From Ochrobactrum sp. Q0168 (GTDB lineage: Bacteria > Pseudomonadota > Alphaproteobacteria > Rhizobiales > Rhizobiaceae): DNA of 64,000 nucleotides. A model generated the notes under the pieces. It did not search any database. It was not told the DNA's origin and was given only the letters and a program-made list of their open reading frames with translations. The DNA is taken from positions 186,001-250,000 of the forward strand of contig NZ_JAELXQ010000002.1 in assembly GCF_016427605.1 (NCBI RefSeq), written 5' to 3'. Made by a program: the position numbers and the translations under genes. Shown piece by piece: positions 8,600 through 18,141 of the stretch; position 1 is the stretch's first letter; each line of letters opens with the position of its first letter.

Positions 8600-10150
8600 A
8601 TGTCAGAGCAAGTCGAACGTATCGACGTTCAGGCAGTGAATTCCCCCAAGACGCGGCAGTCGCTTTACGCGGCGCGGGTCAAGATTTTTCCGAAGCGCGT
8701 TCGAGGTGAGTTCCGGCGCTTCAAATGGCTCGTCATGCTCATCACGCTGGGCATCTACTATCTGACGCCATGGCTGCGCTGGGATCGCGGGCCTTATGCG
8801 CCGGATCAGGCGGTGCTGGTCGACCTCGCCAACCGCCGCTTCTATTTCTTCTTCATCGAAATCTGGCCACAGGAATTCTATTATGTCGCGGGCCTGCTCA
8901 TCATGGCGGGCCTCGGCCTGTTTCTGGTCACCTCCGTCGCGGGCCGCGCATGGTGCGGCTATACCTGCCCGCAGACTGTCTGGGTCGATCTCTATCTCGT
9001 GGTGGAACGCGCCATCGAAGGCGACCGCAACGCCCGCATGAAGCTCGACAAGGGGCCGTGGACCTTCGACAAAGTCTGGAAGCGGGTGACGAAACATTCG
9101 GTCTGGCTCCTGATCGGCGTTCTGACCGGCGGCGCGTGGATTTTCTACTTCGCCGATGCGCCAAGCCTGCTGCTAGATTTCCTGACCGGACAGGCAGCGC
9201 CCGTCGCCTATTTCACCGTCGCCATCCTCACCGCCACCACCTATACGCTGGGCGGGCTGATGCGCGAGCAGGTCTGCACCTATATGTGCCCGTGGCCGCG
9301 CATTCAGGCCGCGATGCTCGACGAGAATTCGCTGACCGTGACCTATAATGACTGGCGCGGCGAGCCGCGTTCGCGCCATGCCAAGAAGGCAATCGCCACT
9401 GGCGAATCCGTCGGCGACTGCGTGGATTGCAATGCCTGTGTGGCCGCCTGCCCGATGGGCATCGACATTCGCGACGGCCAGCAACTGGAATGCATCACCT
9501 GCGCATTGTGCATCGATGCCTGCAATTCGGTGATGGACAAGATCGGCAAGGCGCGCGGTCTCATCTCCTATGCGACGCTGGCCGATTACAACGCCAATAT
9601 GGCGCTGGCGACCGGCAACGGAACGATGCCCATCACCCCGGCGCGGGTTTATGATGCTCCCAATGTGCTCTCCGATAAGGTACAGAACCTTTCATGGGGC
9701 AAAGTGCTGCGTCCGCGCAGCCTGTTCTATTTGATCGTCTGGGCGCTGATCGGCCTCACGCTGGTCATTTCGCTGTCGATGCGCCAGCGCATCGGCATCA
9801 ATGTTCTGCACGACCGTAACCCGCAATATGTGCTTCTGTCGGACGGCTCGATCCGCAACGGTTACACGGTCAAGCTTCTCAACATGATCCCGACGCCGCG
9901 CACCTTCCGCTTGTCCATCGAAGGACTGCCCGGCGCGACCCTGACCGTGCAGGACGAGACGGCAGACGCAGACGGCAATTATGCCGTGCCCGTCGAACCC
10001 GACCGGCTGAAGACATTGCGCGTCTTTGTGACCCTGCCGCGCAGTGCCATCAGCGATCACCGCAAGGATTACGAAATCGAAGTGCGCGACGCGGACGGCG
10101 CTGAACACGCCCGCTACAAGGCAAGCTTCATGGCTCCGGAGGGACGATAA
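8600..10150 (+). CDS. ccoG: cbb3 oxidase assembly ferredoxin-like protein CcoG (FixG/RdxA)
   Basis: The 516-residue protein has membrane helices near residues 38-56, 88-108, 164-184, 196-218 and 376-396. A CGYTCPQ motif lies near residue 119. Two 4Fe-4S ferredoxin-type clusters follow, CVDCNACVAACP near residue 275 and CITCALCIDAC near residue 298. The C-terminal 110 residues are a periplasmic beta-rich domain. AAGGAG is spaced 6 bases before ATG 8600. CcoG is known to act in copper reduction and delivery for cbb3 assembly. It heads ccoGHIS and overlaps ccoH by one base. Confidence 0.95.
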   Translation: MSEQVERIDVQAVNSPKTRQSLYAARVKIFPKRVRGEFRRFKWLVMLITLGIYYLTPWLRWDRGPYAPDQAVLVDLANRRFYFFFIEIWPQEFYYVAGLLIMAGLGLFLVTSVAGRAWCGYTCPQTVWVDLYLVVERAIEGDRNARMKLDKGPWTFDKVWKRVTKHSVWLLIGVLTGGAWIFYFADAPSLLLDFLTGQAAPVAYFTVAILTATTYTLGGLMREQVCTYMCPWPRIQAAMLDENSLTVTYNDWRGEPRSRHAKKAIATGESVGDCVDCNACVAACPMGIDIRDGQQLECITCALCIDACNSVMDKIGKARGLISYATLADYNANMALATGNGTMPITPARVYDAPNVLSDKVQNLSWGKVLRPRSLFYLIVWALIGLTLVISLSMRQRIGINVLHDRNPQYVLLSDGSIRNGYTVKLLNMIPTPRTFRLSIEGLPGATLTVQDETADADGNYAVPVEPDRLKTLRVFVTLPRSAISDHRKDYEIEVRDADGAEHARYKASFMAPEGR

Positions 10151-10662
10151 TGTCGGCAGAAACCAAGACTGCATCCGCAAATTCGTCGGGCACATTCACC
10201 GGCTGGCATATGCTGGGCATCATGGTGGCGTTTTTCGGGGTGATCATCGCCGTCAATGTGACCATGGCCTATTTCGCCATTCACAGCTGGAGCGGGCTGG
10301 TCGTCGCCAATTCCTATGTCGCAAGCCAGGAATTCAACGAAAAGGCCCAGACCGGCAAGGAACAGGCAGCCCTCAACTGGCAGTCGACGCCTGCCTATGC
10401 CAGGGGTGTCTTTACCTGGCGGCTCACCGACCACGACGGCAAGCCGGTTGCGTTGAGCGGCGGAACGGTGGAGTTCAAGCGTCCCGTTGGCGATGTGAAC
10501 GATACCAGGGCAGCACTTGCCACCCGGGAAGCGGGCGTGCTCGGCGCAAACATTGACCTCGCCGATGGCGCCTGGGTCATGGAAATCAACGCCGATGCCG
10601 GTCTGGAAGACCCCTATCGCCATATCCTCCGCGTTCTGATCAAGGACGGGAAGCTGTTATGA
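10150..10662 (+). CDS. ccoH: cbb3 oxidase assembly protein CcoH (FixH)
   Basis: The 170-residue protein has an N-terminal membrane helix at about residues 18-40 and a periplasmic domain, as in FixH/CcoH. The start overlaps the ccoG stop (TAATG) and its end overlaps ccoI by four bases, so it is coupled in the operon. CcoH is needed for assembly and stability of the cbb3 complex and associates with CcoN during maturation. No cofactor motif is visible. Confidence 0.93.
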   Translation: MSAETKTASANSSGTFTGWHMLGIMVAFFGVIIAVNVTMAYFAIHSWSGLVVANSYVASQEFNEKAQTGKEQAALNWQSTPAYARGVFTWRLTDHDGKPVALSGGTVEFKRPVGDVNDTRAALATREAGVLGANIDLADGAWVMEINADAGLEDPYRHILRVLIKDGKLL

Positions 10663-12917
10663 GCTGCTGCGTCGAGAATGCACAGATTGCGACGGTCATC
10701 CAGAGTGTTTCGCCGGATGAGATGCAGCTTGCCAGCCGCACGCTGGGCGACGGGCTGCGCCAGCTCGACCTGTCGGTGCCGGGCGTTCACTGCGGATTGT
10801 GCATCAAGACGATCGAAGACGCGCTGGGGCAGATCGCAGGCGTTGCCTATGTGCGCGTCAACCTCACGGCGCGCCGCGTCGCGATCCGCTGGAAGGACGG
10901 CGAAACGCCGCCCAATGTCGTCGATCCGCTGCGTCGCCTCGGTTATGAAGCGCATATTTTCGACATGACGCAGGAGAAGGATCCCGCCTTCACGCGCCTG
11001 CTGATCGCGCTTGGCGTTGCGGCTTTCGCCTCCAGCAATGTCATGCTGCTTTCCGTGGCCGTCTGGTCGGGTGCGGATGCAGCAACCCGCGACCTGTTCC
11101 ACTGGGTCTCCGGTCTGATCGCCCTGCCGACGCTGATCTTCTCGGGCCGCATCTTCTATGTTTCCGCATGGAATGCGCTGCGCAACAGGCGGGTAAACAT
11201 GGATGTGCCAATTGCGCTCGCCATCTCGCTCGCCTTTGCGATGAGCATCTATGAGACCATGAACCATGGTCATCACGCCTATTTCGATGCCTCGGTGACG
11301 CTGCTGTTCTTCCTGCTGATCGGTCGCACGCTCGACTATATGATGCGCGCCCGCGCCCGGTCCGCCGTGCGCGGTCTGGCGCAGCTTGGCAGTCGCGGCG
11401 CGGTGGTGATCGGCGATAATGGCGAGCGGAACTATCTGCCCGTCAATGAAATCCGCCCCGGTATGCGCATCATTCTGGCGGCGGGCGAGCGCGTGCCGGT
11501 GGATGCCAGAATTGAGGAAGGCCGCTCCGAACTCGATTGCGCCATTGCATCCGGCGAAAGCGATGCGGTGCCGGTCGGCCCCGGTTCGGATATTCGCGCC
11601 GGTACGCTGAACCTCTCCACGCCGCTCATCATCCGGGCAACGGCGGAAGCAAAAGATTCCTTCCTTGCCGAAATGGTGCGCCTGATGGATGTGGCCGAAA
11701 GCGGTCGCGCCTATTATCGCCGCCTCGCCGACCGCGCCTCGGAACTTTATGTGCCGATGGTGCACACGATAGCCTTCCTCGCCTTCGCGGGCTGGATGGT
11801 CTATACCGGCGGTGACTGGTATCGCTCGATCTATATCGCCATCTGCACGCTCATCATCACCTGCCCCTGCGCGCTGGCGCTGGCCGTACCGATTGTGCAG
11901 GTGGTCGCGGCGCGCCGCCTGTTCGAGAACGGCATCATGATCAAGGACGGATCGGCCATGGAACGCATGGCCGAGATCGATACCGCGATCTTCGACAAGA
12001 CAGGCACGCTGACGCTTGGCCAGCCGCGCCTGATCGGCCTTGAAAGCGTCAATGCGCGCTATCTCGAAATCGCCGCCGAACTGTCGCTCTATTCCCGCCA
12101 TCCGCTGTCGCGGGCGCTGGCGCTATTTTCCGGTCAGGGGCCGATGAGCGCCTTCACCCGGATCGAGGAAATTCCGGGCTCGGGCATCGAGGCGGAAACC
12201 GACGGAAAGCTCTATCGTCTCGGCAAATCCGAATGGGTGGGCGGCATGGCCGATGCAACCGCCGCAAGCGGACCGGTAACGTGCCTTTCCATCGATGGTA
12301 TGCTGGTCGAAACCTTCCTTTTCGAGGACAGCCCGCGCGAAGATGCCGCTGCCGCCATTGCCGCGCTGAAAAAGGACGGGCTGAAGCTTGGCATCATCTC
12401 CGGCGACCGGTTGCCCGCTGTCAGACAACTCGCGGATTATCTCGGCGTCGATGATTATCGCGGCGCGGTTCTGCCCGCCGACAAATCGCAGCTCGTGCAG
12501 GAATTTTCCGGCGAAGGCCGCAAGGTGCTGATGGTCGGCGACGGTCTCAACGATGCGCCCGCCCTCGTCGCAGCTCATGTTTCCATGGCTCCGGCAACCG
12601 CAGCCGATATCGGGCGCAATGCCGCCGACTTCGTGTTTCTGCGTGAGAGCCTCGCCGCCGTGCCGCTGGCCTTTGCGGTCTCGAAGGAGGCGGGCCGACT
12701 GATCAGCCAGAATTTCGCGCTGTCCATCGGCTATAATATCATCGCCGTGCCGATTGCGATTTTCGGCTATGTCACGCCGCTGGTGGCCGCACTTTCCATG
12801 TCGCTGTCGTCCATGGTGGTTGTCAGCAATGCGTTGCGGTTGAAAGCCGGAAAGCAGAAGCAGGAGGCGCAGACCCGAGCCGCGCCGGTTGCCGTCATCA
12901 AGGAAGCGCACAAATGA
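10659..12917 (+). CDS. ccoI: copper-translocating P-type ATPase for cbb3 biogenesis (FixI)
   Basis: The 752-residue P1B ATPase begins with a heavy-metal-associated domain whose site is VPGVHCGLC near residue 44. It has eight membrane helices and the transport motif CPC near residue 401. The DKTGTLT phosphorylation site lies near residue 446 and GDGLNDAP near residue 627. FixI/CcoI enzymes move copper to the periplasm for CuB insertion into CcoN, unlike detoxifying CopA. The genomic position supports this role. It overlaps ccoH and ccoS by four bases each. Confidence 0.96.
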   Translation: MSCCVENAQIATVIQSVSPDEMQLASRTLGDGLRQLDLSVPGVHCGLCIKTIEDALGQIAGVAYVRVNLTARRVAIRWKDGETPPNVVDPLRRLGYEAHIFDMTQEKDPAFTRLLIALGVAAFASSNVMLLSVAVWSGADAATRDLFHWVSGLIALPTLIFSGRIFYVSAWNALRNRRVNMDVPIALAISLAFAMSIYETMNHGHHAYFDASVTLLFFLLIGRTLDYMMRARARSAVRGLAQLGSRGAVVIGDNGERNYLPVNEIRPGMRIILAAGERVPVDARIEEGRSELDCAIASGESDAVPVGPGSDIRAGTLNLSTPLIIRATAEAKDSFLAEMVRLMDVAESGRAYYRRLADRASELYVPMVHTIAFLAFAGWMVYTGGDWYRSIYIAICTLIITCPCALALAVPIVQVVAARRLFENGIMIKDGSAMERMAEIDTAIFDKTGTLTLGQPRLIGLESVNARYLEIAAELSLYSRHPLSRALALFSGQGPMSAFTRIEEIPGSGIEAETDGKLYRLGKSEWVGGMADATAASGPVTCLSIDGMLVETFLFEDSPREDAAAAIAALKKDGLKLGIISGDRLPAVRQLADYLGVDDYRGAVLPADKSQLVQEFSGEGRKVLMVGDGLNDAPALVAAHVSMAPATAADIGRNAADFVFLRESLAAVPLAFAVSKEAGRLISQNFALSIGYNIIAVPIAIFGYVTPLVAALSMSLSSMVVVSNALRLKAGKQKQEAQTRAAPVAVIKEAHK

Positions 12918-13087
12918 GCGGGCTTCTCTTTCTCATCCCCGTGGCGCTGCTGATGGGCGCGCTGGGGCTAGCCGCCTTTCTCTGGTCGCTGAAGAACGGC
13001 CAGTATGAAGACCTTGATGGCGCAGCTAATCGTATTCTGCTCGACGATGAAACTACCCCGTTATCAAAATCGCGCGCAGATCGTTGA
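12914..13087 (+). CDS. ccoS: cbb3 oxidase maturation protein CcoS (FixS)
   Basis: The 57-residue protein starts at the ATG that overlaps the ccoI stop (ATGA). It has one membrane helix at about residues 4-25 and the FLWSLKNGQYEDLDGAANRI stretch typical of CcoS. It is needed for cofactor insertion into CcoN. Its 3' end overlaps the 3' end of the opposite-strand glycerate kinase gene by 35 bases, so the two operons are convergent with no spacer and no terminator hairpin between them. Confidence 0.92.
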   Translation: MSGLLFLIPVALLMGALGLAAFLWSLKNGQYEDLDGAANRILLDDETTPLSKSRADR

Positions 13088-14336
13088 CATTGGTGCCGGT
13101 CGGCCCCGGTATGAACAGATCGCCGATAGCATCGAACGCCGTCCACGCATCGTTATTGTTGAGGCGCGCAGAACCGTCCTCGCCCGCCTTTTGCAGACGC
13201 GAAACCGTGCTGCCATCGGCAAAGGCACCGGCATTGTCTTCCGAGCCGTCGATCCCGTCCGTGTCGGCGGCCAGTGCATGAATATTGGCATAGCCGTCGA
13301 TATCGAGCGCGAAGGACAGCAGGAATTCGCTGTTGCGCCCGCCTTTACCGCCCTTGCCGCGAATGGTGACGGTGGTTTCGCCGCCGGACAGGATGACCAC
13401 CGGCTTTTTGAACGGGCGGTCGCGTTCGGCCACTTCACGGGCAATTGCCGCATGGACATGCGCCACTTCGCGCGACTCCCCTTCCATGGCGTCCGACAGG
13501 ATCACCGCTTCAACACCGTGCCGGGCGGCCTCTTTTGCTGCCGCTTCCAGCGATACGGCGGCAGATGCAATCACCCGCACCTCGTTTTGCGCGAAAACCG
13601 CATCGTCCGGCTTTGGCGCATGCGCTTGTTCGCCGCGAATATGTGCAAGAGCAGCCTCCGGCAAATCCAGCCGGTAGCGTTCGATGATCTTCAGCGCATC
13701 GTCGCGGCTGGTGTTGTCCGGCACCGTCGGGCCGGAGGCCACAAAAGCCGGATTGTCGCCCGGAATATCCGAGACGACCAGCGAGAAGACCTTGGCCGGA
13801 TGCGCGGCGGCGGCAAGACGTCCGCCCTTGATGGTCGAAAGATGCTTGCGCACCGCATTCATGGCCGAAATCGGCGCGCCCGACGCCAGCAAGGCCTCGT
13901 TGACGGCAATTTCGTCTTGGAGCGTCAGCCCTTCAGGCGGCGATGGCAGCAGCGCCGAGCCGCCGCCGGAAATCAGCGCCACCACGAGATCGTCTTCCGT
14001 CAGATCCGACACGGCATCGAACAGGCGCTGCGACGCCACAAGCCCGGCATCATCCGGAACCGGATGCGCCGCCTCGATGATCTCGATGCGTTCGCAAGGC
14101 GTGCCATAGCCATAGCGCGTCACCACGAGGCCTTCGAGCGGAGCGTCCCATGCTCTTTCGAAAGCCGCCGCCATCTGCGCCGAACCTTTGCCAGCGCCAA
14201 TCACAATCGTTCGGCCCTTGGGCTTGGCGGGCAGGTTTGCCCGTATCACCAGTTCCGGATCGGCAGCGGCAACAGCCGCATCGAAAAGGCTGGTCAAAAA
14301 CTTCTTCGGATCGGCGATGGCGCTGGGGGCAGTCAT
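13053..14336 (-). CDS. ttuD: glycerate 2-kinase (TtuD/MOFRL family; often labelled hydroxypyruvate reductase)
   Basis: The 427-residue protein is of the two-domain DUF4147-MOFRL type. It has GAGKGSAQMA near residue 50, the glycine-rich ALISGGGSALL near residue 123, and the C-terminal ILSGGETTVTIRG and GGRNSEFLL motifs. I used ATG 14336 because the protein then begins as family members do. It closes the minus-strand set gcl-hyi-glxR and would phosphorylate D-glycerate made from tartronate semialdehyde, giving 2-phosphoglycerate. The older name hydroxypyruvate reductase rests on weaker evidence. Its 3' end overlaps ccoS. Confidence 0.88.
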   Translation of the reverse strand: MTAPSAIADPKKFLTSLFDAAVAAADPELVIRANLPAKPKGRTIVIGAGKGSAQMAAAFERAWDAPLEGLVVTRYGYGTPCERIEIIEAAHPVPDDAGLVASQRLFDAVSDLTEDDLVVALISGGGSALLPSPPEGLTLQDEIAVNEALLASGAPISAMNAVRKHLSTIKGGRLAAAAHPAKVFSLVVSDIPGDNPAFVASGPTVPDNTSRDDALKIIERYRLDLPEAALAHIRGEQAHAPKPDDAVFAQNEVRVIASAAVSLEAAAKEAARHGVEAVILSDAMEGESREVAHVHAAIAREVAERDRPFKKPVVILSGGETTVTIRGKGGKGGRNSEFLLSFALDIDGYANIHALAADTDGIDGSEDNAGAFADGSTVSRLQKAGEDGSARLNNNDAWTAFDAIGDLFIPGPTGTNVNDLRAILITG

Positions 14337-14469
14337 GAGATTCCCGATTTTGATTATGGGTTTGGCAGCACTATTTCGTGCCGCGCACATAAAATCAATG
14401 GAGCCGGCCATCTCCCTCCAGATAGCCAGCTCCACGCTCTCCCCTCCAGGAAAGGGTAATGCCCGAAGC

Positions 14470-15354
14470 TCAGGCGACCTCGTGATTGGCCATCCGTTCC
14501 AGCGCGCGCACCAGACCGGAATGGTCGAGCCCGTCATCGCCATGCGCCGCGCAGGAATTGAACAGTTCTTGCGCCGTGGCCGTGTTGGGCAGCGAGACGC
14601 CGAGAGCCTTCGCGCCCTGCAGCGCCAGATTGAGGTCTTTCTGATGCAGGGCGATGCGGAAACCCGGATTGAAGGTGCGGTTGATCATGCGCTCGCCATG
14701 CACTTCGAGAATGCGCGACGAGGCAAAGCCGCCCATCAGCGCTTCGCGCACCCTGGCCGGATCGGCCCCCGCTTTTGAGGCGAAGACCAGCGCTTCGGCA
14801 ACCGCTTCGATGTTGAGCGCCACGATGATCTGATTGGCGACCTTGGTGGTCTGGCCATCGCCGCAATCACCGACCAGCGTGATGTTCTTGCCCATCAGCT
14901 TGAGAAGCGGCAGCACCGCATCGAAGCTTGCCTGCGCACCCCCCGCCATGATCGAGAGGCTGGCATTCTTCGCGCCGACCTCGCCGCCGGAAACCGGTGC
15001 GTCGATATATTCCGCCCCCGTGGCGCGGATTTTTTTCGCAAATTCCTTGGTCTCGATGGGCGAAATCGAACTCATGTCGATCAGCGTCTTGCCCTTGCCC
15101 AGACCTTCCGCCGCGCCGTTTTCCCCGAAAAGGACTTCGGCCACCTGTGGCGTATCCGGCAGCATGAGGATGGTCGTCTCGCACTCCGTGGCCACCGCCT
15201 TGGGCGTATCGAGAACCGTCAACCCCGCATCCAGCAGCTCCTTGTGCGGCGGCTGGCTATGCTTCGAAGTGAAAAGCTGGTGGCCCGCATTCTGCAAATG
15301 CTGCGCCATCGGCTTGCCCATGATACCCAGTCCGATAAAGCCGATCTTGGCCAT
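14470..15354 (-). CDS. glxR: tartronate semialdehyde reductase (2-hydroxy-3-oxopropionate reductase)
   Basis: The 294-residue enzyme belongs to the beta-hydroxyacid dehydrogenase family. The NAD(P)-binding GFIGLGIMGKPM is at residues 5-16, the substrate loop is DAPVSGGEVGA near residue 119, and the catalytic-Lys helix is TKVANQ near residue 170. It would reduce tartronate semialdehyde, the Gcl product, to D-glycerate. It sits between hyi and the glycerate kinase gene on the same strand, with a gap of about 130 bases to the kinase gene and 20 to hyi. Related 3-hydroxyisobutyrate dehydrogenases are the alternative, but the gcl neighbourhood decides. Confidence 0.93.
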   Translation of the reverse strand: MAKIGFIGLGIMGKPMAQHLQNAGHQLFTSKHSQPPHKELLDAGLTVLDTPKAVATECETTILMLPDTPQVAEVLFGENGAAEGLGKGKTLIDMSSISPIETKEFAKKIRATGAEYIDAPVSGGEVGAKNASLSIMAGGAQASFDAVLPLLKLMGKNITLVGDCGDGQTTKVANQIIVALNIEAVAEALVFASKAGADPARVREALMGGFASSRILEVHGERMINRTFNPGFRIALHQKDLNLALQGAKALGVSLPNTATAQELFNSCAAHGDDGLDHSGLVRALERMANHEVA

Positions 15355-15374
15355 TTCGCTTACTCCCTATTTTA

Positions 15375-16169
15375 TTAAGCGCTAAGACGCTCGGCTTCGA
15401 ATTGTTTGAACCAGTCAAGACCTTCCTCGGTCGTTGTCTTCGGCTTGTATTCACAGCCGATCCAGCCCTTGTAGCCCGCTGCCTTCAGCGCTTCGAAGAC
15501 GTTCGGATAATGGATCTCGCCGGTGCCGGGCTCGTTGCGCCCCGGATTGTCGGCAAGCTGCACATGCGCAATCAGCGGCTTGTAACGCTCATAGGTGGCG
15601 ACGAGTTCGCCACGCGTGCGCTGCTGGTGATAAAGGTCATACTGGATGAACAGGTTGTTACTGCCCACCTCGTCGATGATCGAAACCGCCTGTTCCACCG
15701 TGTTCAGATAGAAGCCCGGAATATCGTAATGGTTGATCGGCTCGATCAGCAGGCGAATGCCGTGCTTTCCCAGTTCTTTCGCGGCCAAACGCAGATTGCT
15801 GACAAAGGTTGATCGCAGCGCATCCGGGTCGATGCCCTGCGGCGCGATCCCGGCAAGGCAGTTGACCTGCGAACAGTTGAGCGTGGTGGCGTAATCGATG
15901 GCATCGGCCACACCGCGGCGAAATTCGTCGACACGATCCGGTAGAATCGCGATGCCGCGCTCGCCGCCCGCCCAGTTTCCGGCAGGGAGATTATGCAGCA
16001 CCTGCGCCAGATTGTGACGGGTAAGCGCTGCTTTCAGCTCATGCCGGTTGAACTCATAGGGGAACAGATATTCGACGCCTGTAAACCCCGCCTTGGCGGC
16101 CAGCGCGAAGCGATCCATGAACGGCGCTTCGGTGAAAAGCATGGTGAGATTGGCTGCAAATCTTGGCAT
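15375..16169 (-). CDS. hyi: hydroxypyruvate isomerase
   Basis: The 264-residue protein is a xylose-isomerase-like TIM barrel. It begins MPRFAANLTMLFTE and carries PINHYDIPGF and DLYHQQRT, the metal and substrate region of Hyi. The ATG at 16169 gives the usual family length. It interconverts tartronate semialdehyde and hydroxypyruvate and is the usual partner of Gcl. It lies 17 bases downstream of gcl and 20 bases upstream of glxR, so it is part of one operon. Confidence 0.94.
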   Translation of the reverse strand: MPRFAANLTMLFTEAPFMDRFALAAKAGFTGVEYLFPYEFNRHELKAALTRHNLAQVLHNLPAGNWAGGERGIAILPDRVDEFRRGVADAIDYATTLNCSQVNCLAGIAPQGIDPDALRSTFVSNLRLAAKELGKHGIRLLIEPINHYDIPGFYLNTVEQAVSIIDEVGSNNLFIQYDLYHQQRTRGELVATYERYKPLIAHVQLADNPGRNEPGTGEIHYPNVFEALKAAGYKGWIGCEYKPKTTTEEGLDWFKQFEAERLSA

Positions 16170-16186
16170 GTTCAATTCCTCCAATT

Positions 16187-17971
16187 CTAATCCAGCAATG
16201 CCGCAATCGCAGTCGGCGCATCTTCGCCGCGCTCGGCCAGTTCCTCGAACTCGACCACCTGATCGATGTCGGCTCCCATGGAAATATTCGTGACGCGTTC
16301 CAGAATGAATTCCATCACGACCGGCACCTGATGTTCCTGCATCAACGCCTTGGCCTGCTCGAAACTTTCTGCAAACTGGTTGGGGCTGCGCACCCGGATC
16401 GCCTTGCAGCCGAGGCCTTCGGCGACCGCCACATGGTCGACGCCATAGCCCTTCTCCGCATCGCCCGACGCGTTGATGTTGTCGAAGGCAAGGCTGACTT
16501 CGAAATCCATATTGAAACCGCGCTGCGCCTGACGGATCAGCCCGAGATAGGAATTGTTCACGACCACATGGATGTAGGGCAATTTGTGCTGCGCGCCGAC
16601 CGCCAGTTCCTCGATCATGAACTGGAAGTCATAGTCGCCCGACAGCGCCACGATGGGCCGGTCGGGATCGGCGGCGCGGACACCCAGAGCCGCAGGCAGG
16701 GTCCAGCCGAGCGGGCCAGCCTGTCCGCAATTGATCCAGTTGCGCGGGCGATAGACATGCAGAAACTGCGCGCCCGCAATCTGGCTGAGGCCGATGGTGG
16801 TCACATAGCAGGTGTCGCGACCGAAAGCCTTGTTCATCTCCTCGTAAACCCGCTGGGGTTTCAGCGGCGTCTGGTCGAAATGGGTCTTGCGCAGCATGGT
16901 GCGCTTGCGGCCCTCGCATTCCTTCGCCCAGCCGGACCAGTCGCGCAGCTTGCCCGCCGCCTTCCATTCGGTCGCGACGTCGAGCAACTGCTTCAGCGCC
17001 TTGCCCGCATCGGACACGATGCCGAAATCCGGCGCAAAGACGCGCCCGATCTGCGTCGGTTCGATATCGACATGGATGAAAGTCCGATCCTTGCGATAAG
17101 TATCGACATTGCCGGTATGCCGGTTGGCCCAGCGATTGCCGATGCCGATGACCGCGTCGGAAGCCAGCAGATTGGCATTGCCATAACGGTGCGAGGTCTG
17201 GAGGCCGCACATGCCTGCCATCAGACGGTGATCGTCGGGGATGGCGCCCCAGCCCATCAGGGTCGGGATGACCGGAATGCCGGTGATCTCGGCGAATTCG
17301 ACCAGAAGATCCGACGCATCGGCATTGATGATGCCGCCGCCCGCGACAATCAGCGGACGTTCCGCCGCGTTGAGCATGGCAATCGCCTTTTCGGCCTGCG
17401 CCCGCGTGGCGGCTGGCTTATAGGCTTCCATCGGTTGATAGGTATCGATGTCGAACTCGATTTCGGCCATCTGCACATCGATCGGCAGATCAATCAGCAC
17501 CGGGCCGGGCCGACCCGACTTCATGATATGAAACGCCTTCTGGAAGACAAATGGCACCAGCGCCGGTTCCATGACCGTGACCGCCCATTTGGTGACGGGC
17601 GCTGCGATCTTTGCGATATCGACTGCCTGGAAATCTTCCTTGTCGAGACGCGCACGCGGGGCCTGCCCAGTGACGCAGAGGATCGGAATGGAATCGGCAG
17701 AAGCCGAATAGAGGCCGGTGATCATATCCGTGCCCGCCGGGCCGGAGGTGCCGATGCACAGGCCGATATTGCCGTGCTTTGCCCGTGTATAGCCCTCGGC
17801 CATATGCGAAGCGCCCTCGACGTGACGCGCCAGGATATGGCAGATCGAGCCGTGCGCTTTCATCGCCGAATACAATGGATTGATAGCCGCGCCCGGCACG
17901 CCGAAAGCGCAATTAATCCCTTCCCTCTCCAGCACAAGCACGGCTGCATCGACTGCACGCATTCTGGCCAT
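16187..17971 (-). CDS. gcl: glyoxylate carboligase (tartronate-semialdehyde synthase)
   Basis: The 594-residue ThDP- and FAD-dependent enzyme closely follows E. coli Gcl along its whole length: [15 protein letters not shown] at the start, [15 protein letters not shown] near residue 50, then [10 protein letters not shown], and the ThDP motif region [12 protein letters not shown]. It has Val where most ThDP enzymes have a catalytic Glu ([10 protein letters not shown]), a Gcl hallmark. The start at 17971 is fixed by AGGAGG at 17979-17984. It condenses two glyoxylates to tartronate semialdehyde plus CO2. It leads the operon, and an IclR regulator is divergent. Confidence 0.96.
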   Translation of the reverse strand: MARMRAVDAAVLVLEREGINCAFGVPGAAINPLYSAMKAHGSICHILARHVEGASHMAEGYTRAKHGNIGLCIGTSGPAGTDMITGLYSASADSIPILCVTGQAPRARLDKEDFQAVDIAKIAAPVTKWAVTVMEPALVPFVFQKAFHIMKSGRPGPVLIDLPIDVQMAEIEFDIDTYQPMEAYKPAATRAQAEKAIAMLNAAERPLIVAGGGIINADASDLLVEFAEITGIPVIPTLMGWGAIPDDHRLMAGMCGLQTSHRYGNANLLASDAVIGIGNRWANRHTGNVDTYRKDRTFIHVDIEPTQIGRVFAPDFGIVSDAGKALKQLLDVATEWKAAGKLRDWSGWAKECEGRKRTMLRKTHFDQTPLKPQRVYEEMNKAFGRDTCYVTTIGLSQIAGAQFLHVYRPRNWINCGQAGPLGWTLPAALGVRAADPDRPIVALSGDYDFQFMIEELAVGAQHKLPYIHVVVNNSYLGLIRQAQRGFNMDFEVSLAFDNINASGDAEKGYGVDHVAVAEGLGCKAIRVRSPNQFAESFEQAKALMQEHQVPVVMEFILERVTNISMGADIDQVVEFEELAERGEDAPTAIAALLD

Positions 17972-18024
17972 GGCCAATCCTCCTATGGAAACATTCTCCA
18001 TTTACAAATCCTATTTTCAAAAAA

Positions 18025-18051
18025 TGGAAATGCATACCATTATATGGAAAT
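18025..18051. promoter_or_regulatory. candidate operator between gcl and the IclR regulator
   Basis: The 170-base divergent gap is AT-rich and contains TGGAAAT twice, at 18025-18031 and 18045-18051, exactly 20 bases apart. Related ATGGA(A/G)A words occur at 17984-17990 and 18067-18072. Two helical turns between the direct repeats suits a dimer or tetramer of the IclR-family protein. IclR-type sites are usually GGAA/TTCC-rich. Binding is inferred only. Confidence 0.4.
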
Positions 18052-18141
18052 AAAGATTTTCAACGGAATGGAGATAATCGGCGGCCCTTTTCGTGATCGC
18101 GGCGATAGGCTAGTGAGTGATCACAGCAGAATCGGAGACGG

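Noticed and set aside
10614-12101. Minus-strand ORF opposite ccoI
   Set aside because: The opposite strand carries all P-type ATPase motifs. The minus-strand read has none.
13053-14336. Labelling the MOFRL protein as hydroxypyruvate reductase
   Set aside because: The DUF4147-MOFRL domains and the gcl-hyi-glxR context fit glycerate 2-kinase better. The reductase name is an older database label.
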